Origin: a virus
DNA: 64,000 nucleotides
IMG/VR virus record: IMGVR_UViG_3300017706_000970
Location: 1-64,000 of that record
Strand: one strand, 5' to 3'
A program made the position numbers and the translations under genes. Below, piece by piece: positions 1 to 6,286 of the stretch; the stretch's first letter is position 1; each line of letters begins with the position of its first letter. The notes under the pieces were generated by a model, which was not told where the DNA came from, made no database searches, and saw nothing but the letters and a program-made list of their open reading frames with translations.

Positions 1-1
1 A

Positions 2-139
2 GGCATGAATGGTTTGGGTGGCGCCTACTCATACGACAGTCCTCGACTCCTTGAGATTGTTCAAGGTAAGATTGCCGAACACGAAACTGCACTGATGAAG
101 TGGAACCTTCTTTTAGATAGGATTAATGACAATGTTTGA
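2..139 (+). CDS. C-terminal end of an unidentified protein (cut by window edge)
   Basis: An open frame enters from the left edge and stops with TGA at 137-139. An in-frame ATG at position 5 could start a 44-residue peptide, but the frame is still open upstream, so a 5'-truncated gene is more likely. The visible part has a helical look (EIVQGKIAEHETALMKWNLL). It overlaps the next gene by 14 bases, as expected for a packed phage operon. No family is recognised. Confidence 0.5.
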   Translation, partial: GMNGLGGAYSYDSPRLLEIVQGKIAEHETALMKWNLLLDRINDNV

Positions 140-386
140 ACAACAGTACGCAATGACTATGCTTTTGATTATGACCGTGACCAATGTCTTTCTTGGTATT
201 GTAATGGTCGCAGGATTTATTCCGATTGAATACGGAATGTCGCTTGCTTTCTTCGCAATGTGTGGTATGATCTGGAAGTGCAAGGTGGATCTCATGGGCA
301 ATGTTCGCCTCTGGGAGAATCCGAAGCAGTACCGAGATCGTATGGATACTCGAATTCTCCGTGGAAGGTTTGAAGAAGAGAAGTGA
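126..386 (+). CDS. Small membrane protein, two predicted helices
   Basis: An 86-residue protein with two hydrophobic stretches, at about residues 10-31 and 35-50, followed by a charged C-terminal tail rich in Arg and Glu. This suggests a small inner-membrane protein with a cytoplasmic tail. ATG at 126 is used; ATG at 132 in the same frame is an alternative. It overlaps the end of the upstream gene by 14 bases, which suggests translational coupling. No family is recognised. Small membrane proteins of this kind are common in phage early regions, but no function can be assigned. Confidence 0.6.
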   Translation: MTMFEQQYAMTMLLIMTVTNVFLGIVMVAGFIPIEYGMSLAFFAMCGMIWKCKVDLMGNVRLWENPKQYRDRMDTRILRGRFEEEK

Positions 387-393
387 TATATAT

Positions 394-418
394 GGTGTCC
401 CCTTACAATAGAGACACC
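394..418 (+). other. Intergenic hairpin
   Basis: GGTGTC (394-399) and GACACC (413-418) are perfect inverted repeats around a 13-nt loop in the short gap between two small genes. There is no T run after it, so it is not a clear terminator. It may be an RNA processing or stability element. Confidence 0.3.
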
Positions 419-422
419 ACAC

Positions 423-551
423 ATGTTAAAACGACTCCTGCTTTCTCGCCGTCGTAGGTTATATCTGAAGCGGTTCCGCCGCAACCCAAACTACTTTACT
501 AATTTATCTGGAAGGTATCAGGACTGGGGCCGACCACGGCCCCTACCCTAA
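423..551 (+). CDS. Small very basic protein
   Basis: ATG at 423, TAA at 549-551, 42 residues. About one residue in four is Arg, and the N-terminal half is an Arg/Leu-rich helix (RRRRLYLKRFRR). This composition suits nucleic-acid or membrane-surface binding. No strong ribosome-binding site is visible, and it sits just after an intergenic hairpin. The frame fills the gap between two better-supported genes, which favours it being real, but it could be chance. Confidence 0.35.
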   Translation: MLKRLLLSRRRRLYLKRFRRNPNYFTNLSGRYQDWGRPRPLP

Positions 552-559
552 CGAATATT

Positions 560-769
560 ATGAACTGTCTCGAATGTGAAAATGAAATTGCTCCTGCACG
601 ACTTGAAGCAATTCCCGATACTGAATATTGTGTTGATTGTGTAGACAAGAACTCAACTCCTACTATTGCTCGTGTGATCTATAGTCACAAGTGCGACAGT
701 GAACTCTTTATCGCAAAGGGTAAGGAGAATGTTCGTCGTCTTGACCGAGAATGGGCCAGGGCAAGATGA
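560..769 (+). CDS. DksA/TraR-like C4 zinc-finger protein
   Basis: A 69-residue protein with CLEC near the N-terminus (Cys3, Cys6) and CVDC (about Cys24, Cys27). The four-cysteine spacing resembles the zinc finger of the DksA/TraR family, whose members bind the RNA polymerase secondary channel. The coiled-coil arm of full-length DksA is missing, so this would be a short TraR-type version. An unrelated zinc ribbon is possible. The stop codon overlaps the next start as ATGA (766-769), so the two genes are translationally coupled. Confidence 0.55.
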   Translation: MNCLECENEIAPARLEAIPDTEYCVDCVDKNSTPTIARVIYSHKCDSELFIAKGKENVRRLDREWARAR

Positions 770-1638
770 TCAAAGCCATTTTACCAATTCTGTTTACTAC
801 GGCTGTCTTTGCACAAGAAGTTTGTCCTCCTCGTTACAATAGTTTTGATTGTGACAAGTGGGAAAAAGTAGAAGATAAAATTTGGTACAGGTCATGTACA
901 AGTGAAGTCTTAACCGACGAAGGCGAACTTAAATTCAGCACGACACTGGAGACTTGGAAGGATAAATCCAATCCAGATTTCATCGACGTTGAGGGTATTC
1001 TTACTGTTAAATACCACCAATATGGATGGGCATATTACAACTATGTCCACCGAAGTCAGATGTGTCCATTCCCTTTGACTCAGGTCAGGGGGAATATTTA
1101 TTGGGACTGGGATACTGCCTATGAATGGTACGGACAAAACTCAACAGACGAAGAGTGGGATTTGTACCAAGAAGCGAATGTAAATTTTGGTGATATGCAA
1201 TGGGCCACTAAGAACGGATTCGGTCAGAGTGGAGATTTGTATTTTGGTTGTAGAAAGAAGTATGGTCTAGTTTACAGTGGACCGAACCCAACATTCTCAG
1301 TACGGGACATTGAATTTGACGATAGATTGTGGAGGTATCGTTTTCCGGAAGAAGAGAATGCTATTATTGATTTAGAACCACCACTATCGTTTGATCCCGA
1401 TGATTCGGACAAGAATAATTTTGCGATGAACTTGCGAATTCGCATGAGTGGTAAGCATGTAATCAAAGCAGTAAACGGCGTGATGCTAGATGACGAGAAC
1501 ACAATTCAAATTCCAAACGTAGTACGAATTCGATTCCGTGCTAGGTTTGAAATAATGGATCCTGAGTATTGCCCTGATCAACCAGAACCGCCGGCTCCAG
1601 TGTATGGTGATTCTTCATCTGATGAGATTGCACCATAA
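766..1638 (+). CDS. Secreted protein of unknown function
   Basis: The ATG at 766 is chosen because it overlaps the upstream stop as ATGA and opens directly with a signal peptide (MIKAILPILFTTAVFA, predicted cleavage before Gln17). An ATG at 751 would add five residues before the signal. The mature protein begins QEVCPPR, is rich in Tyr and Trp with scattered Cys, and ends in an acidic, Pro-rich tail. The same CPPR motif follows the signal peptide of the dockerin protein at 3044, so the two may share an N-terminal module. It probably acts in the host periplasm or outside the cell. Function unknown. Confidence 0.7.
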   Translation: MIKAILPILFTTAVFAQEVCPPRYNSFDCDKWEKVEDKIWYRSCTSEVLTDEGELKFSTTLETWKDKSNPDFIDVEGILTVKYHQYGWAYYNYVHRSQMCPFPLTQVRGNIYWDWDTAYEWYGQNSTDEEWDLYQEANVNFGDMQWATKNGFGQSGDLYFGCRKKYGLVYSGPNPTFSVRDIEFDDRLWRYRFPEEENAIIDLEPPLSFDPDDSDKNNFAMNLRIRMSGKHVIKAVNGVMLDDENTIQIPNVVRIRFRARFEIMDPEYCPDQPEPPAPVYGDSSSDEIAP

Positions 1639-1646
1639 CCTAAATA
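1639..1646 (+). promoter_or_regulatory. T4-type late promoter motif (CCTAAATA)
   Basis: The octamer lies 45 bases before the start of the dockerin-protease gene and differs from the T4 late consensus TATAAATA at the first two bases. Variants of it recur before several structural genes in this window. Confidence 0.55.
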
Positions 1647-1690
1647 GGTAAAAAGAGGTTAGCAGTTTACCTCGTAACATGGAGATTTCA

Positions 1691-2785
1691 ATGAGACTAC
1701 AGTATACTTACGTCGAGAGCGACTGCTACGAATATGATCCTGAACCAACCTACATCGGTGGTGCGCCTCCGATTCGAACCGAGGGTATTCCCGTTGGTTG
1801 GAAGAAGGGTTCTTTTGCCGAACAAGACGGACTAGATCTTTCCTCTTTCAATGTTCGCAATCGCCGATACAACAATAAAGCAGGTAATAACAACCTAAGC
1901 GATATCAACAACTGGAACAGTGGTTACTGGGCAACAGTTTTGATTACACCCAAGCACGCAATTGGTTGCCGTCATTATTGGAGAACTGTTCCTGCACAAG
2001 AACGCAAGCAGCGTTTCATGGGGAAGAGTGGTAAGATCTACTATCCTGAGTGGGAATCAACTACCGAGTTTAATGGTGATCGTATTATCATTACATTCAA
2101 AGAAGAACTACCCGAAGATGTCACGCCAATCGAAGGATGTGATATCGGTTATGTACCAGTCGGTAGCAAGATTTATCAGTTGACGAATCAGGGTATGCTT
2201 CACTACATGTACACTAAGGGTGGTAAGGTTATCACTTACGGCGGCCGCCCCCCTCGTGTCTATGACTTTGAATATGAAGTTGACGACATCATGGGTGAAC
2301 GCCAAGCAATATGGAGTGGAGACTCTGGTACACCCACATTCGTCAAGGACGAACAGAACGACAAACTATACTGGCTTGGAAACAAGTGGGGTGGTTTCCC
2401 TATGTCACAAGACAGTGAATCCGCACAAGAGATTATAGATTTCGTCAAGGGTGCAACCAGCGATAAGCGTCCTACTGGTTACGACTGGAAAGTCGCCCGA
2501 CTTAGTGGTGGAGGAATGGATTACAACAATGATGGTGTAATCGACTCTGCTGATCTCGGACATGTTCTTGCTGCCTTTGGTATGAAGGGAGCAGGTTACT
2601 ATGAACAATTCGATCTCAACGATGACGGTAGAATTGATTCAGGAGACATGGGACAGATTTTTGCTAAGTGGGGCGTAACTGCCGAAATGGTAACTTACGA
2701 TCCAGATAATCCCCCACCACCAGTACAAGAAAGAAAACCTGCAAATCCAAACAAGGATGAATGGGGGTTCGGCGCGTCCGACTAA
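1691..2785 (+). CDS. Trypsin-like serine protease with C-terminal dockerin repeats
   Basis: A 364-residue protein. ATG at 1691 is chosen because GGAG at 1681-1684 is well placed; ATG at 1679 is too close to it. A chymotrypsin-like layout is visible: a candidate catalytic His95 in CRHYW after VLITPKH, candidate Asp130 in NGDRIII, and Ser212 in WSGDSGTPTF, the classic GDSG nucleophile site. Residues 277-328 form two calcium-binding EF-hand-like dockerin repeats (DYNNDGVIDSADL and DLNDDGRIDSGDM), each followed by a hydrophobic helix ending in FG or WG. The tail is Pro-rich. No signal peptide is seen, so it may be a virion protein or be released at lysis. Type I dockerins normally bind cohesins, and this two-repeat style is common in planctomycete extracellular proteins. 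Substrate and partner are unknown. Confidence 0.7.
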   Translation: MRLQYTYVESDCYEYDPEPTYIGGAPPIRTEGIPVGWKKGSFAEQDGLDLSSFNVRNRRYNNKAGNNNLSDINNWNSGYWATVLITPKHAIGCRHYWRTVPAQERKQRFMGKSGKIYYPEWESTTEFNGDRIIITFKEELPEDVTPIEGCDIGYVPVGSKIYQLTNQGMLHYMYTKGGKVITYGGRPPRVYDFEYEVDDIMGERQAIWSGDSGTPTFVKDEQNDKLYWLGNKWGGFPMSQDSESAQEIIDFVKGATSDKRPTGYDWKVARLSGGGMDYNNDGVIDSADLGHVLAAFGMKGAGYYEQFDLNDDGRIDSGDMGQIFAKWGVTAEMVTYDPDNPPPPVQERKPANPNKDEWGFGASD

Positions 2786-2788
2786 ATA
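2781..2788 (+). promoter_or_regulatory. T4-type late promoter motif (ACTAAATA)
   Basis: The octamer overlaps the end of the protease gene and lies 27 bases before the next start, with a good ribosome site (AAGGAG) in between. It would drive the holin-like and dockerin genes late. Confidence 0.5.
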
Positions 2789-2814
2789 TAAAGGCAAAGA
2801 ATAAGGAGAATATT

Positions 2815-3105
2815 ATGCCTACAGTAACGACAACTACAGAGCCCAAACCGGGAGTGAAGTCCACCGAGTTTTGGGCAGCATTAACCATTGGAGGGCTTCC
2901 GTTAATTGAACAACTCGGTTGGTTCAAGAATTGGCCTACTACCGAGGGTGGTGAAATTGCAATGTGGTCAATCGCAGGTGCAGTTGTTTGCTCGTACATT
3001 TGGAGTCGAGCATGGGTAAAGGTAAGAGGGAAAGGAGAATTTGATGAGATTAAAACTATTAACAGCAACGCTACTTCTAGCAAGTCCGGCAGTCGCACAG
3101 GATGA
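2815..3105 (+). CDS. Small membrane protein, holin candidate
   Basis: ATG at 2815 follows AAGGAGAATATT; a longer in-frame start at 2761 lies inside the upstream gene and is rejected. The product has 96 residues. It has a Thr/Pro-rich start, two hydrophobic segments at about 18-36 and 47-66 (the second starting near EIAMWSIAGAVVC), then a basic, Ser-rich tail. Size, topology and a late-type promoter are compatible with a holin. The KPGVKSTEFW entry is a motif I associate with small phage membrane proteins. No endolysin lies next to it, so holin is only a suggestion. Confidence 0.55.
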   Translation: MPTVTTTTEPKPGVKSTEFWAALTIGGLPLIEQLGWFKNWPTTEGGEIAMWSIAGAVVCSYIWSRAWVKVRGKGEFDEIKTINSNATSSKSGSRTG

Positions 3106-3838
3106 ATTGGTATGTCCACCAAGACTGATTCCAATGATGTCTGTCAGTCTACCAGACGACACCGGTAAAATCATTACCGTGTCCGAAGTAGAAAACGACA
3201 CTAGAAAAATTGTCGCGGATTACGAAACACTTGATCGAGGAACGATCGGTGCATTTCCTATGGATGGGAGTATTGATTGGACAAACAATTCGGCAGAAAG
3301 AAGAAGGTTAAAGTATCGTCAGTCTATTCTGGTTGACGAGGGTATCATGCCTATTATTCCTCCGGGATTTGATGAGGTATGTTGGGAACCTTCTACTCGA
3401 AGACTGATTACAGTTTACGAACAAGTTCTAGAACCCGGCGAAAGTTTAACAACGCCAATTTTCTGGGAAATCACAACACGACTGGAAGGTCAAATTGCAG
3501 ATGTTAACGGCGATGGTTGGGTTGATGCTCAGGATCAAGGATTGGTCTTGGGAGCATTTGGAACTGATAATCCTCTGTACGATCTCAATCAAGATGGTAT
3601 TGTCGATGGTGCAGATCTCGCAATCGTCTTGAGTCAGTGGTCTGAGTCCTTCGATGATGTTATCGAAGCAAACGCTGGAGGCGGAGGTGGTCCAATTGAT
3701 CCACCAGTTGAAATCGTTTACAACGAAGATTGGAAAGGGGCAAATGAAATTTTTGCTCTAACTCTAAATGAAGTTCCCAACGACAATACTCGGGAAGGAC
3801 ACTTCATAATCCCAAAAGCGATTTGGCGGTTGACCTGA
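3044..3838 (+). CDS. Secreted dockerin-containing protein (zero-frame product)
   Basis: ATG at 3044 follows AAAGGAG with 6-nt spacing, inside the end of the membrane-protein gene. The 264-residue product has a signal peptide (LKLLTATLLLASPAVA, cleavage near residue 19), then DELVCPPR, like the secreted protein at 766. Residues 153-200 are a dockerin with two EF-hand-like loops (DVNGDGWVDAQD and DLNQDGIVDGAD), followed by a Gly-rich linker. The zero frame ends a few codons after a perfect slippery heptamer. The -1 frame then stays open for 137 codons, so the main product may be a 395-residue fusion. Cellular role unknown; likely extracytoplasmic. Confidence 0.7.
   Translation: MRLKLLTATLLLASPAVAQDELVCPPRLIPMMSVSLPDDTGKIITVSEVENDTRKIVADYETLDRGTIGAFPMDGSIDWTNNSAERRRLKYRQSILVDEGIMPIIPPGFDEVCWEPSTRRLITVYEQVLEPGESLTTPIFWEITTRLEGQIADVNGDGWVDAQDQGLVLGAFGTDNPLYDLNQDGIVDGADLAIVLSQWSESFDDVIEANAGGGGGPIDPPVEIVYNEDWKGANEIFALTLNEVPNDNTREGHFIIPKAIWRLT
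3811..3817 (+). promoter_or_regulatory. Candidate -1 frameshift site, C CCA AAA
   Basis: Read in the dockerin gene's frame this is atC CCA AAA, a perfect X XXY YYZ heptamer followed by G. A -1 slip reads CCC AAA AGC GAT and enters the open frame to 4230. A perfect 8-bp hairpin (CGGTGTCG, CAGA loop, CGACACCG) lies at 3852-3871, farther downstream than usual for a frameshift stimulator. A homopolymer sequencing error would look the same. Confidence 0.45.
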
Positions 3839-4230
3839 TTCGAGGATCATTCGGTGTCGCAGACGACACCGGATCCGGTGGACCAGCCGCCATCTCAGCA
3901 TCGACTTACGGGTATCAGTCAGTTAATTTAGATCATGATACAATGTCAGTAGATGAGTGGGTTGCAGCAAATCCAGATGCAGTTTGGATTGTTGAAATGT
4001 ACAGAGATGGTGAATTGATAGGAACGGTTGCAACAGATTCCTCGAACGTAAGTGGAAGGGATCAAGTACAACCAGCAGATGGATCCAGACAATACGGAAC
4101 TGGAATCTGGTGGTCAGCATTGGTTCCTCCTTCGGAATTTGAAGTAGGTGATAAGTGGATAGTGTATGGGTGGGCAAGCCCGGCAGAACAGGCTTTCTTG
4201 CCACCGTATCCGCCTGATAGATTCTATTGA
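3817..4230 (+). CDS. -1 frame continuation of the secreted dockerin protein
   Basis: This open frame of 137 codons has no ATG near its beginning and no ribosome-binding site. The only early initiator is a TTG at 3823. It is entered naturally by a -1 slip at 3811-3817, which gives ...FIIPK-SDLAVDLIRGS... without a break. The segment looks like a compact beta-rich domain (ANPDAVWIVEMYRDGELIG; GDKWIVYGWAS) and would be the C-terminal domain of a 395-residue secreted protein. Alternatives are an independent gene starting at TTG, or one gene split by an indel. It ends 24 bases before a strong terminator. Confidence 0.55.
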   Translation, partial: SDLAVDLIRGSFGVADDTGSGGPAAISASTYGYQSVNLDHDTMSVDEWVAANPDAVWIVEMYRDGELIGTVATDSSNVSGRDQVQPADGSRQYGTGIWWSALVPPSEFEVGDKWIVYGWASPAEQAFLPPYPPDRFY

Positions 4231-4254
4231 AGTAAGCATTCAAAAAGCACTTCT

Positions 4255-4294
4255 GGGGCAGGTTATGGGCATTTGCTTGTAACCTGCCCCTTTT
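4255..4294 (+). terminator. Strong intrinsic terminator
   Basis: A perfect 11-bp stem, GGGGCAGGTTA (4255-4265) with TAACCTGCCCC (4280-4290), is followed directly by TTTT and an A/T-rich stretch. It closes the accessory cassette transcribed from about 560 to 4230. Confidence 0.92.
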
Positions 4295-4348
4295 ATATTT
4301 GGACCTAAAAAATATCTCACAAATATTGGAATAAAGGGTTAAGTAGGG

Positions 4349-4376
4349 TTGACATCTGGTCGATTTATAGTATAAT
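4349..4376 (+). promoter_or_regulatory. Sigma70-type promoter
   Basis: TTGACA (4349-4354), a 16-bp spacer and TATAAT (4371-4376): both hexamers match the consensus. It sits just after the terminator and drives the first early operon (4435 onward) and probably the Glu and Leu tRNAs. An A/T-rich stretch upstream (CTAAAAAATATCT at 4305-4317) recurs upstream of the gp55 promoter. Confidence 0.88.
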
Positions 4377-4434
4377 AGGGGAGTTCCAACGTGGAACGAA
4401 CCGATCGCAACGGGATTTGAAAAGGAATCCAACC

Positions 4435-4674
4435 ATGCACGATGACGACTCTTTCACCCTCACCATGATGAGCATCTCAACGATGATTCTTATTATCTGT
4501 GTTCTGGTCATGATTATGGCCGGTGGATGTACCGTCTCCGTTGGTGCTGAAGGCCGTGCCTTCTACCCGGCGGACAAGTCACCCCGTAAGGGGTTTTACG
4601 ATGCGGGTGGTATGGACGGTATCTACAGCCGTCCTGCCTCCGGATCTTTCGCTACTCTTGGGAGTGGTAACTGA
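4435..4674 (+). CDS. Small membrane-anchored protein, possible lipoprotein
   Basis: ATG at 4435 follows AAAAGGAATCC; the product has 79 residues. A hydrophobic helix (ISTMILIICVLVMIMAGGC, about residues 14-32) ends in AGGC, which looks like a lipobox, followed by a Gly/Ser-rich, probably extracytoplasmic tail. The acidic N-terminus (HDDD) is unusual for a secretion signal, so a simple single-pass anchor is as likely as a lipoprotein. It overlaps the next gene as TGATG (4672-4676). Function unknown. Confidence 0.6.
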   Translation: MHDDDSFTLTMMSISTMILIICVLVMIMAGGCTVSVGAEGRAFYPADKSPRKGFYDAGGMDGIYSRPASGSFATLGSGN

Positions 4675-4820
4675 TGGAATTTATCCGCACGCATGTCGGG
4701 TACTTTGATTTTGTCGAAGGTGGTTTTCAGTCGGGTGCCTCTTGGGGATTCGTGATTGGAGTCGGCGTCATGTTCGTTCTGTTCAAGGTCAGCCGATTCG
4801 GAAGACGAAAGAAGATCTGA
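4674..4820 (+). CDS. Small single-pass membrane protein
   Basis: 48 residues, translationally coupled to the preceding gene through TGATG. One hydrophobic helix (WGFVIGVGVMFVLFKV, about residues 24-39) is followed by a strongly basic end (RFGRRKKI), which predicts an N-out, C-in topology. It sits directly before the Glu tRNA. The pair of membrane proteins 4435/4674 probably works together, but no family is recognised. Confidence 0.6.
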   Translation: MEFIRTHVGYFDFVEGGFQSGASWGFVIGVGVMFVLFKVSRFGRRKKI

Positions 4821-4826
4821 GTGGAC

Positions 4827-4898
4827 GGCCCTGTCGTCTAGTGGTTAGGACACGAGATTTTCACTCTCGTAACCGGAGTTCAATTCTCCGCAGGGTCA
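4827..4898 (+). tRNA. tRNA-Glu (anticodon TTC)
   Basis: Acceptor GGCCCTG pairs with CAGGGTC (one G-U). The anticodon stem CGAGA/TCTCG encloses TTTTCAC, giving anticodon TTC. The T arm CGGAG/CTCCG has a TTCAATT loop. No CCA is encoded after the discriminator base. Confidence 0.95.
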
Positions 4899-4903
4899 TT
4901 CTT

Positions 4904-4976
4904 GGGAACGTAGCCCAACGGCAGAGGCAACGGACTTAAAATCCGTACAGTGCGGGTTCGAATCCCGCCGTTCCTA
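4904..4976 (+). tRNA. tRNA-Leu (anticodon TAA) with a short variable loop
   Basis: Acceptor GGGAACG/CGTTCCT, anticodon stem ACGGA/TCCGT around CTTAAAA (anticodon TAA, reads UUA), T arm GCGGG/CCCGC with TTCGAAT. The variable loop is only ACAGT, whereas bacterial tRNA-Leu normally has a long variable arm. No CCA is encoded. Confidence 0.88.
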
Positions 4977-4990
4977 TTACGAGTAAAACG

Positions 4991-5143
4991 ATGAACAACA
5001 TCAAAAAGAAAATCTCAACGCGAGATAAGAATTGGAACCGAGATGATACGGGGCGTCCCGTAACTCGTTCAACTACATGGGGTGCTAAGGATAGATGCCC
5101 CAAGAAGAACCGCCGTGATTGGCGGAAGGAGAATCACAGATGA
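4991..5143 (+). CDS. Small basic protein of unknown function
   Basis: 50 residues, highly charged (KKKISTRDKNWNRDD at the start; CPKKNRRDWRKENHR at the end), with one Cys. Such composition suggests a nucleic-acid or ribosome-binding peptide, without proof. The stop TGA overlaps the ATG of the next gene (ATGA at 5140-5143), and an AAGGAG just before serves the downstream start. No family is recognised. Confidence 0.5.
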   Translation: MNNIKKKISTRDKNWNRDDTGRPVTRSTTWGAKDRCPKKNRRDWRKENHR

Positions 5144-5454
5144 GTGGATTCGCAATTAAGAGAGAGCTTCTTGAAGAGCTCGAGTATCGTAGTGGTGAGA
5201 ATGGTCTTACTACTTGGTGGGACACGAGGGATCACGGAAGGTTCGTGATTACGTCGCTTCGGTATCACGACGAAGATACCGGCGTGACTAGTGTTCATCG
5301 ATCCGTGAAGGATCTTGAAGGAAATCTTTCCATCAACAACTACCACAATCTCGCCGGTTCGCGGCCTTTCATGGCCACCGAGCGAGATCACCAGCGTCTG
5401 CTTACGCAGATGATCCGTGAGTGGGAATCTGGAGAAATCAATCATGGCGAATGA
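5140..5454 (+). CDS. Hypothetical early protein
   Basis: The start ATG at 5140 is supported by GGAAGGAG upstream and the ATGA overlap; the product has 104 residues. It looks like a soluble mixed alpha/beta protein with a helical, acidic N-terminal part (IKRELLEELEYRSGE), a central strand region (GRFVITSLRYHDEDTG) and a C-terminal helix (HQRLLTQMIREWESGE). It overlaps the next gene by 11 bases. No family is recognised. Confidence 0.65.
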   Translation: MSGFAIKRELLEELEYRSGENGLTTWWDTRDHGRFVITSLRYHDEDTGVTSVHRSVKDLEGNLSINNYHNLAGSRPFMATERDHQRLLTQMIREWESGEINHGE

Positions 5455-6025
5455 AGTCACCAACAACGTCACCATTACTTTCAACTCTGGCCCTGCCGGA
5501 GAAAAGGCTGCCAAGGTGTTTGAATATATCAACGAAAACGATTCGTTGCTGACTCCAGAATTGTATCCAAACAAGCCGGAAGATAATGAAATCTGCCGAA
5601 CGTGGATGGAACAGAACCTTGGTGGAAAGTGGGCTCGCAATGAAGAGGCTGAGATCTCTCGGTCTGATGATGGCAACTACCATGACGCCCACATCAATAT
5701 CGGCACCGCTTGGTCGCCGTGTACGCCTTGGGTCGAACGACTCGTCGAGTATCTTGTCGATGGTTTCACCATCACCCATACATACGTTGACGAGTGCCTG
5801 AATTTTGTTGGGTCGAACGTATGGGAAGACGGCGAATTGATTTACGACTTTGACAGCGAGGATTTCTATTCCACGCTCGAAGAGGAAAGTAAGGTTCGCG
5901 CTAAGAGTGCCGGTATGGTACTTGAAGACATGTCCGACGAAGACATCGACGAATGGCGATGGGATTGGATGTGGGATTTTGTTTACGACACCGTGGAACC
6001 ACCCGAAGAGGTATACTCCCAATGA
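5444..6025 (+). CDS. YubB/Api92-like ferredoxin-fold protein (DUF1281-type)
   Basis: ATG at 5444 follows GGAGAAATCAATC; the product has 193 residues. The middle resembles the DUF1281/YubB ferredoxin-like family of phage and plasmid proteins: an early NNVTITF strand, then NLGGKWARNEE and, later, NIGTAWSPCTPWVERLVEYL. These match that family's typical G-KW and T-WSPP features, followed by a YVDECLNFVGS strand where members often have YxEpGmxFaG. The C-terminal 50 residues are acidic and Trp-rich (DEWRWDWMWDF). The biochemical role of the family is unknown. It is coupled to the next gene by an ATGA overlap. Confidence 0.6.
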   Translation: MANEVTNNVTITFNSGPAGEKAAKVFEYINENDSLLTPELYPNKPEDNEICRTWMEQNLGGKWARNEEAEISRSDDGNYHDAHINIGTAWSPCTPWVERLVEYLVDGFTITHTYVDECLNFVGSNVWEDGELIYDFDSEDFYSTLEEESKVRAKSAGMVLEDMSDEDIDEWRWDWMWDFVYDTVEPPEEVYSQ

Positions 6026-6279
6026 GCCAGTATAGATTGCATATTGACATTCCGCTTGGAACCAGTGAACCCGAAGCCGTGCGTATTGCACAGCATATGA
6101 TCTCGAGCATTGCTACGCATGTTCAGCTTCGATCGAAGATCGATGAAGTGGTTAATGGTATGAACTATCGTCTCGGTCATGATGATGATCGACAGAAGTC
6201 GAATTACCTGATGGTAGATGACGAAGGACATGTAAATAATAAGAAATGTCGCTTGACATTCAACTCAGAGAAGGTATAA
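6022..6279 (+). CDS. Hypothetical small protein
   Basis: 85 residues from ATG at 6022, overlapping the upstream TGA. It begins with a beta strand (YRLHIDIPLG) followed by a long helix (EPEAVRIAQHMISSIATHV) and a polar C-terminal half (GHDDDRQKSNYLMVDDEGHV). A strong sigma70 promoter is embedded in its last codons (6253-6280), so the next gene is expressed separately. No family is recognised. Confidence 0.6.
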   Translation: MSQYRLHIDIPLGTSEPEAVRIAQHMISSIATHVQLRSKIDEVVNGMNYRLGHDDDRQKSNYLMVDDEGHVNNKKCRLTFNSEKV

Positions 6280-6280
6280 T
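6253..6280 (+). promoter_or_regulatory. Sigma70-type promoter inside the end of a gene
   Basis: TTGACA (6253-6258), 16-bp spacer, TATAAT (6275-6280). The next ATG (6287) is only six bases past the -10 box, so transcription would begin about at the start codon. It also drives the Ile tRNA. Confidence 0.85.
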
Positions 6281-6286
6281 ATAAAC

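Noticed and set aside
3923-4432. 169-codon minus-strand frame across the terminator
   Set aside because: It crosses a perfect terminator and a consensus promoter on the plus strand and has no start signals.
4904-4976. tRNA-Leu as a UAA stop suppressor
   Set aside because: With T33 fixed, the anticodon is TAA, which reads UUA. A suppressor would need TTA.
5438-6091. 217-codon minus-strand frame
   Set aside because: It mirrors the DUF1281-like gene, whose start, overlaps and family pattern are convincing.
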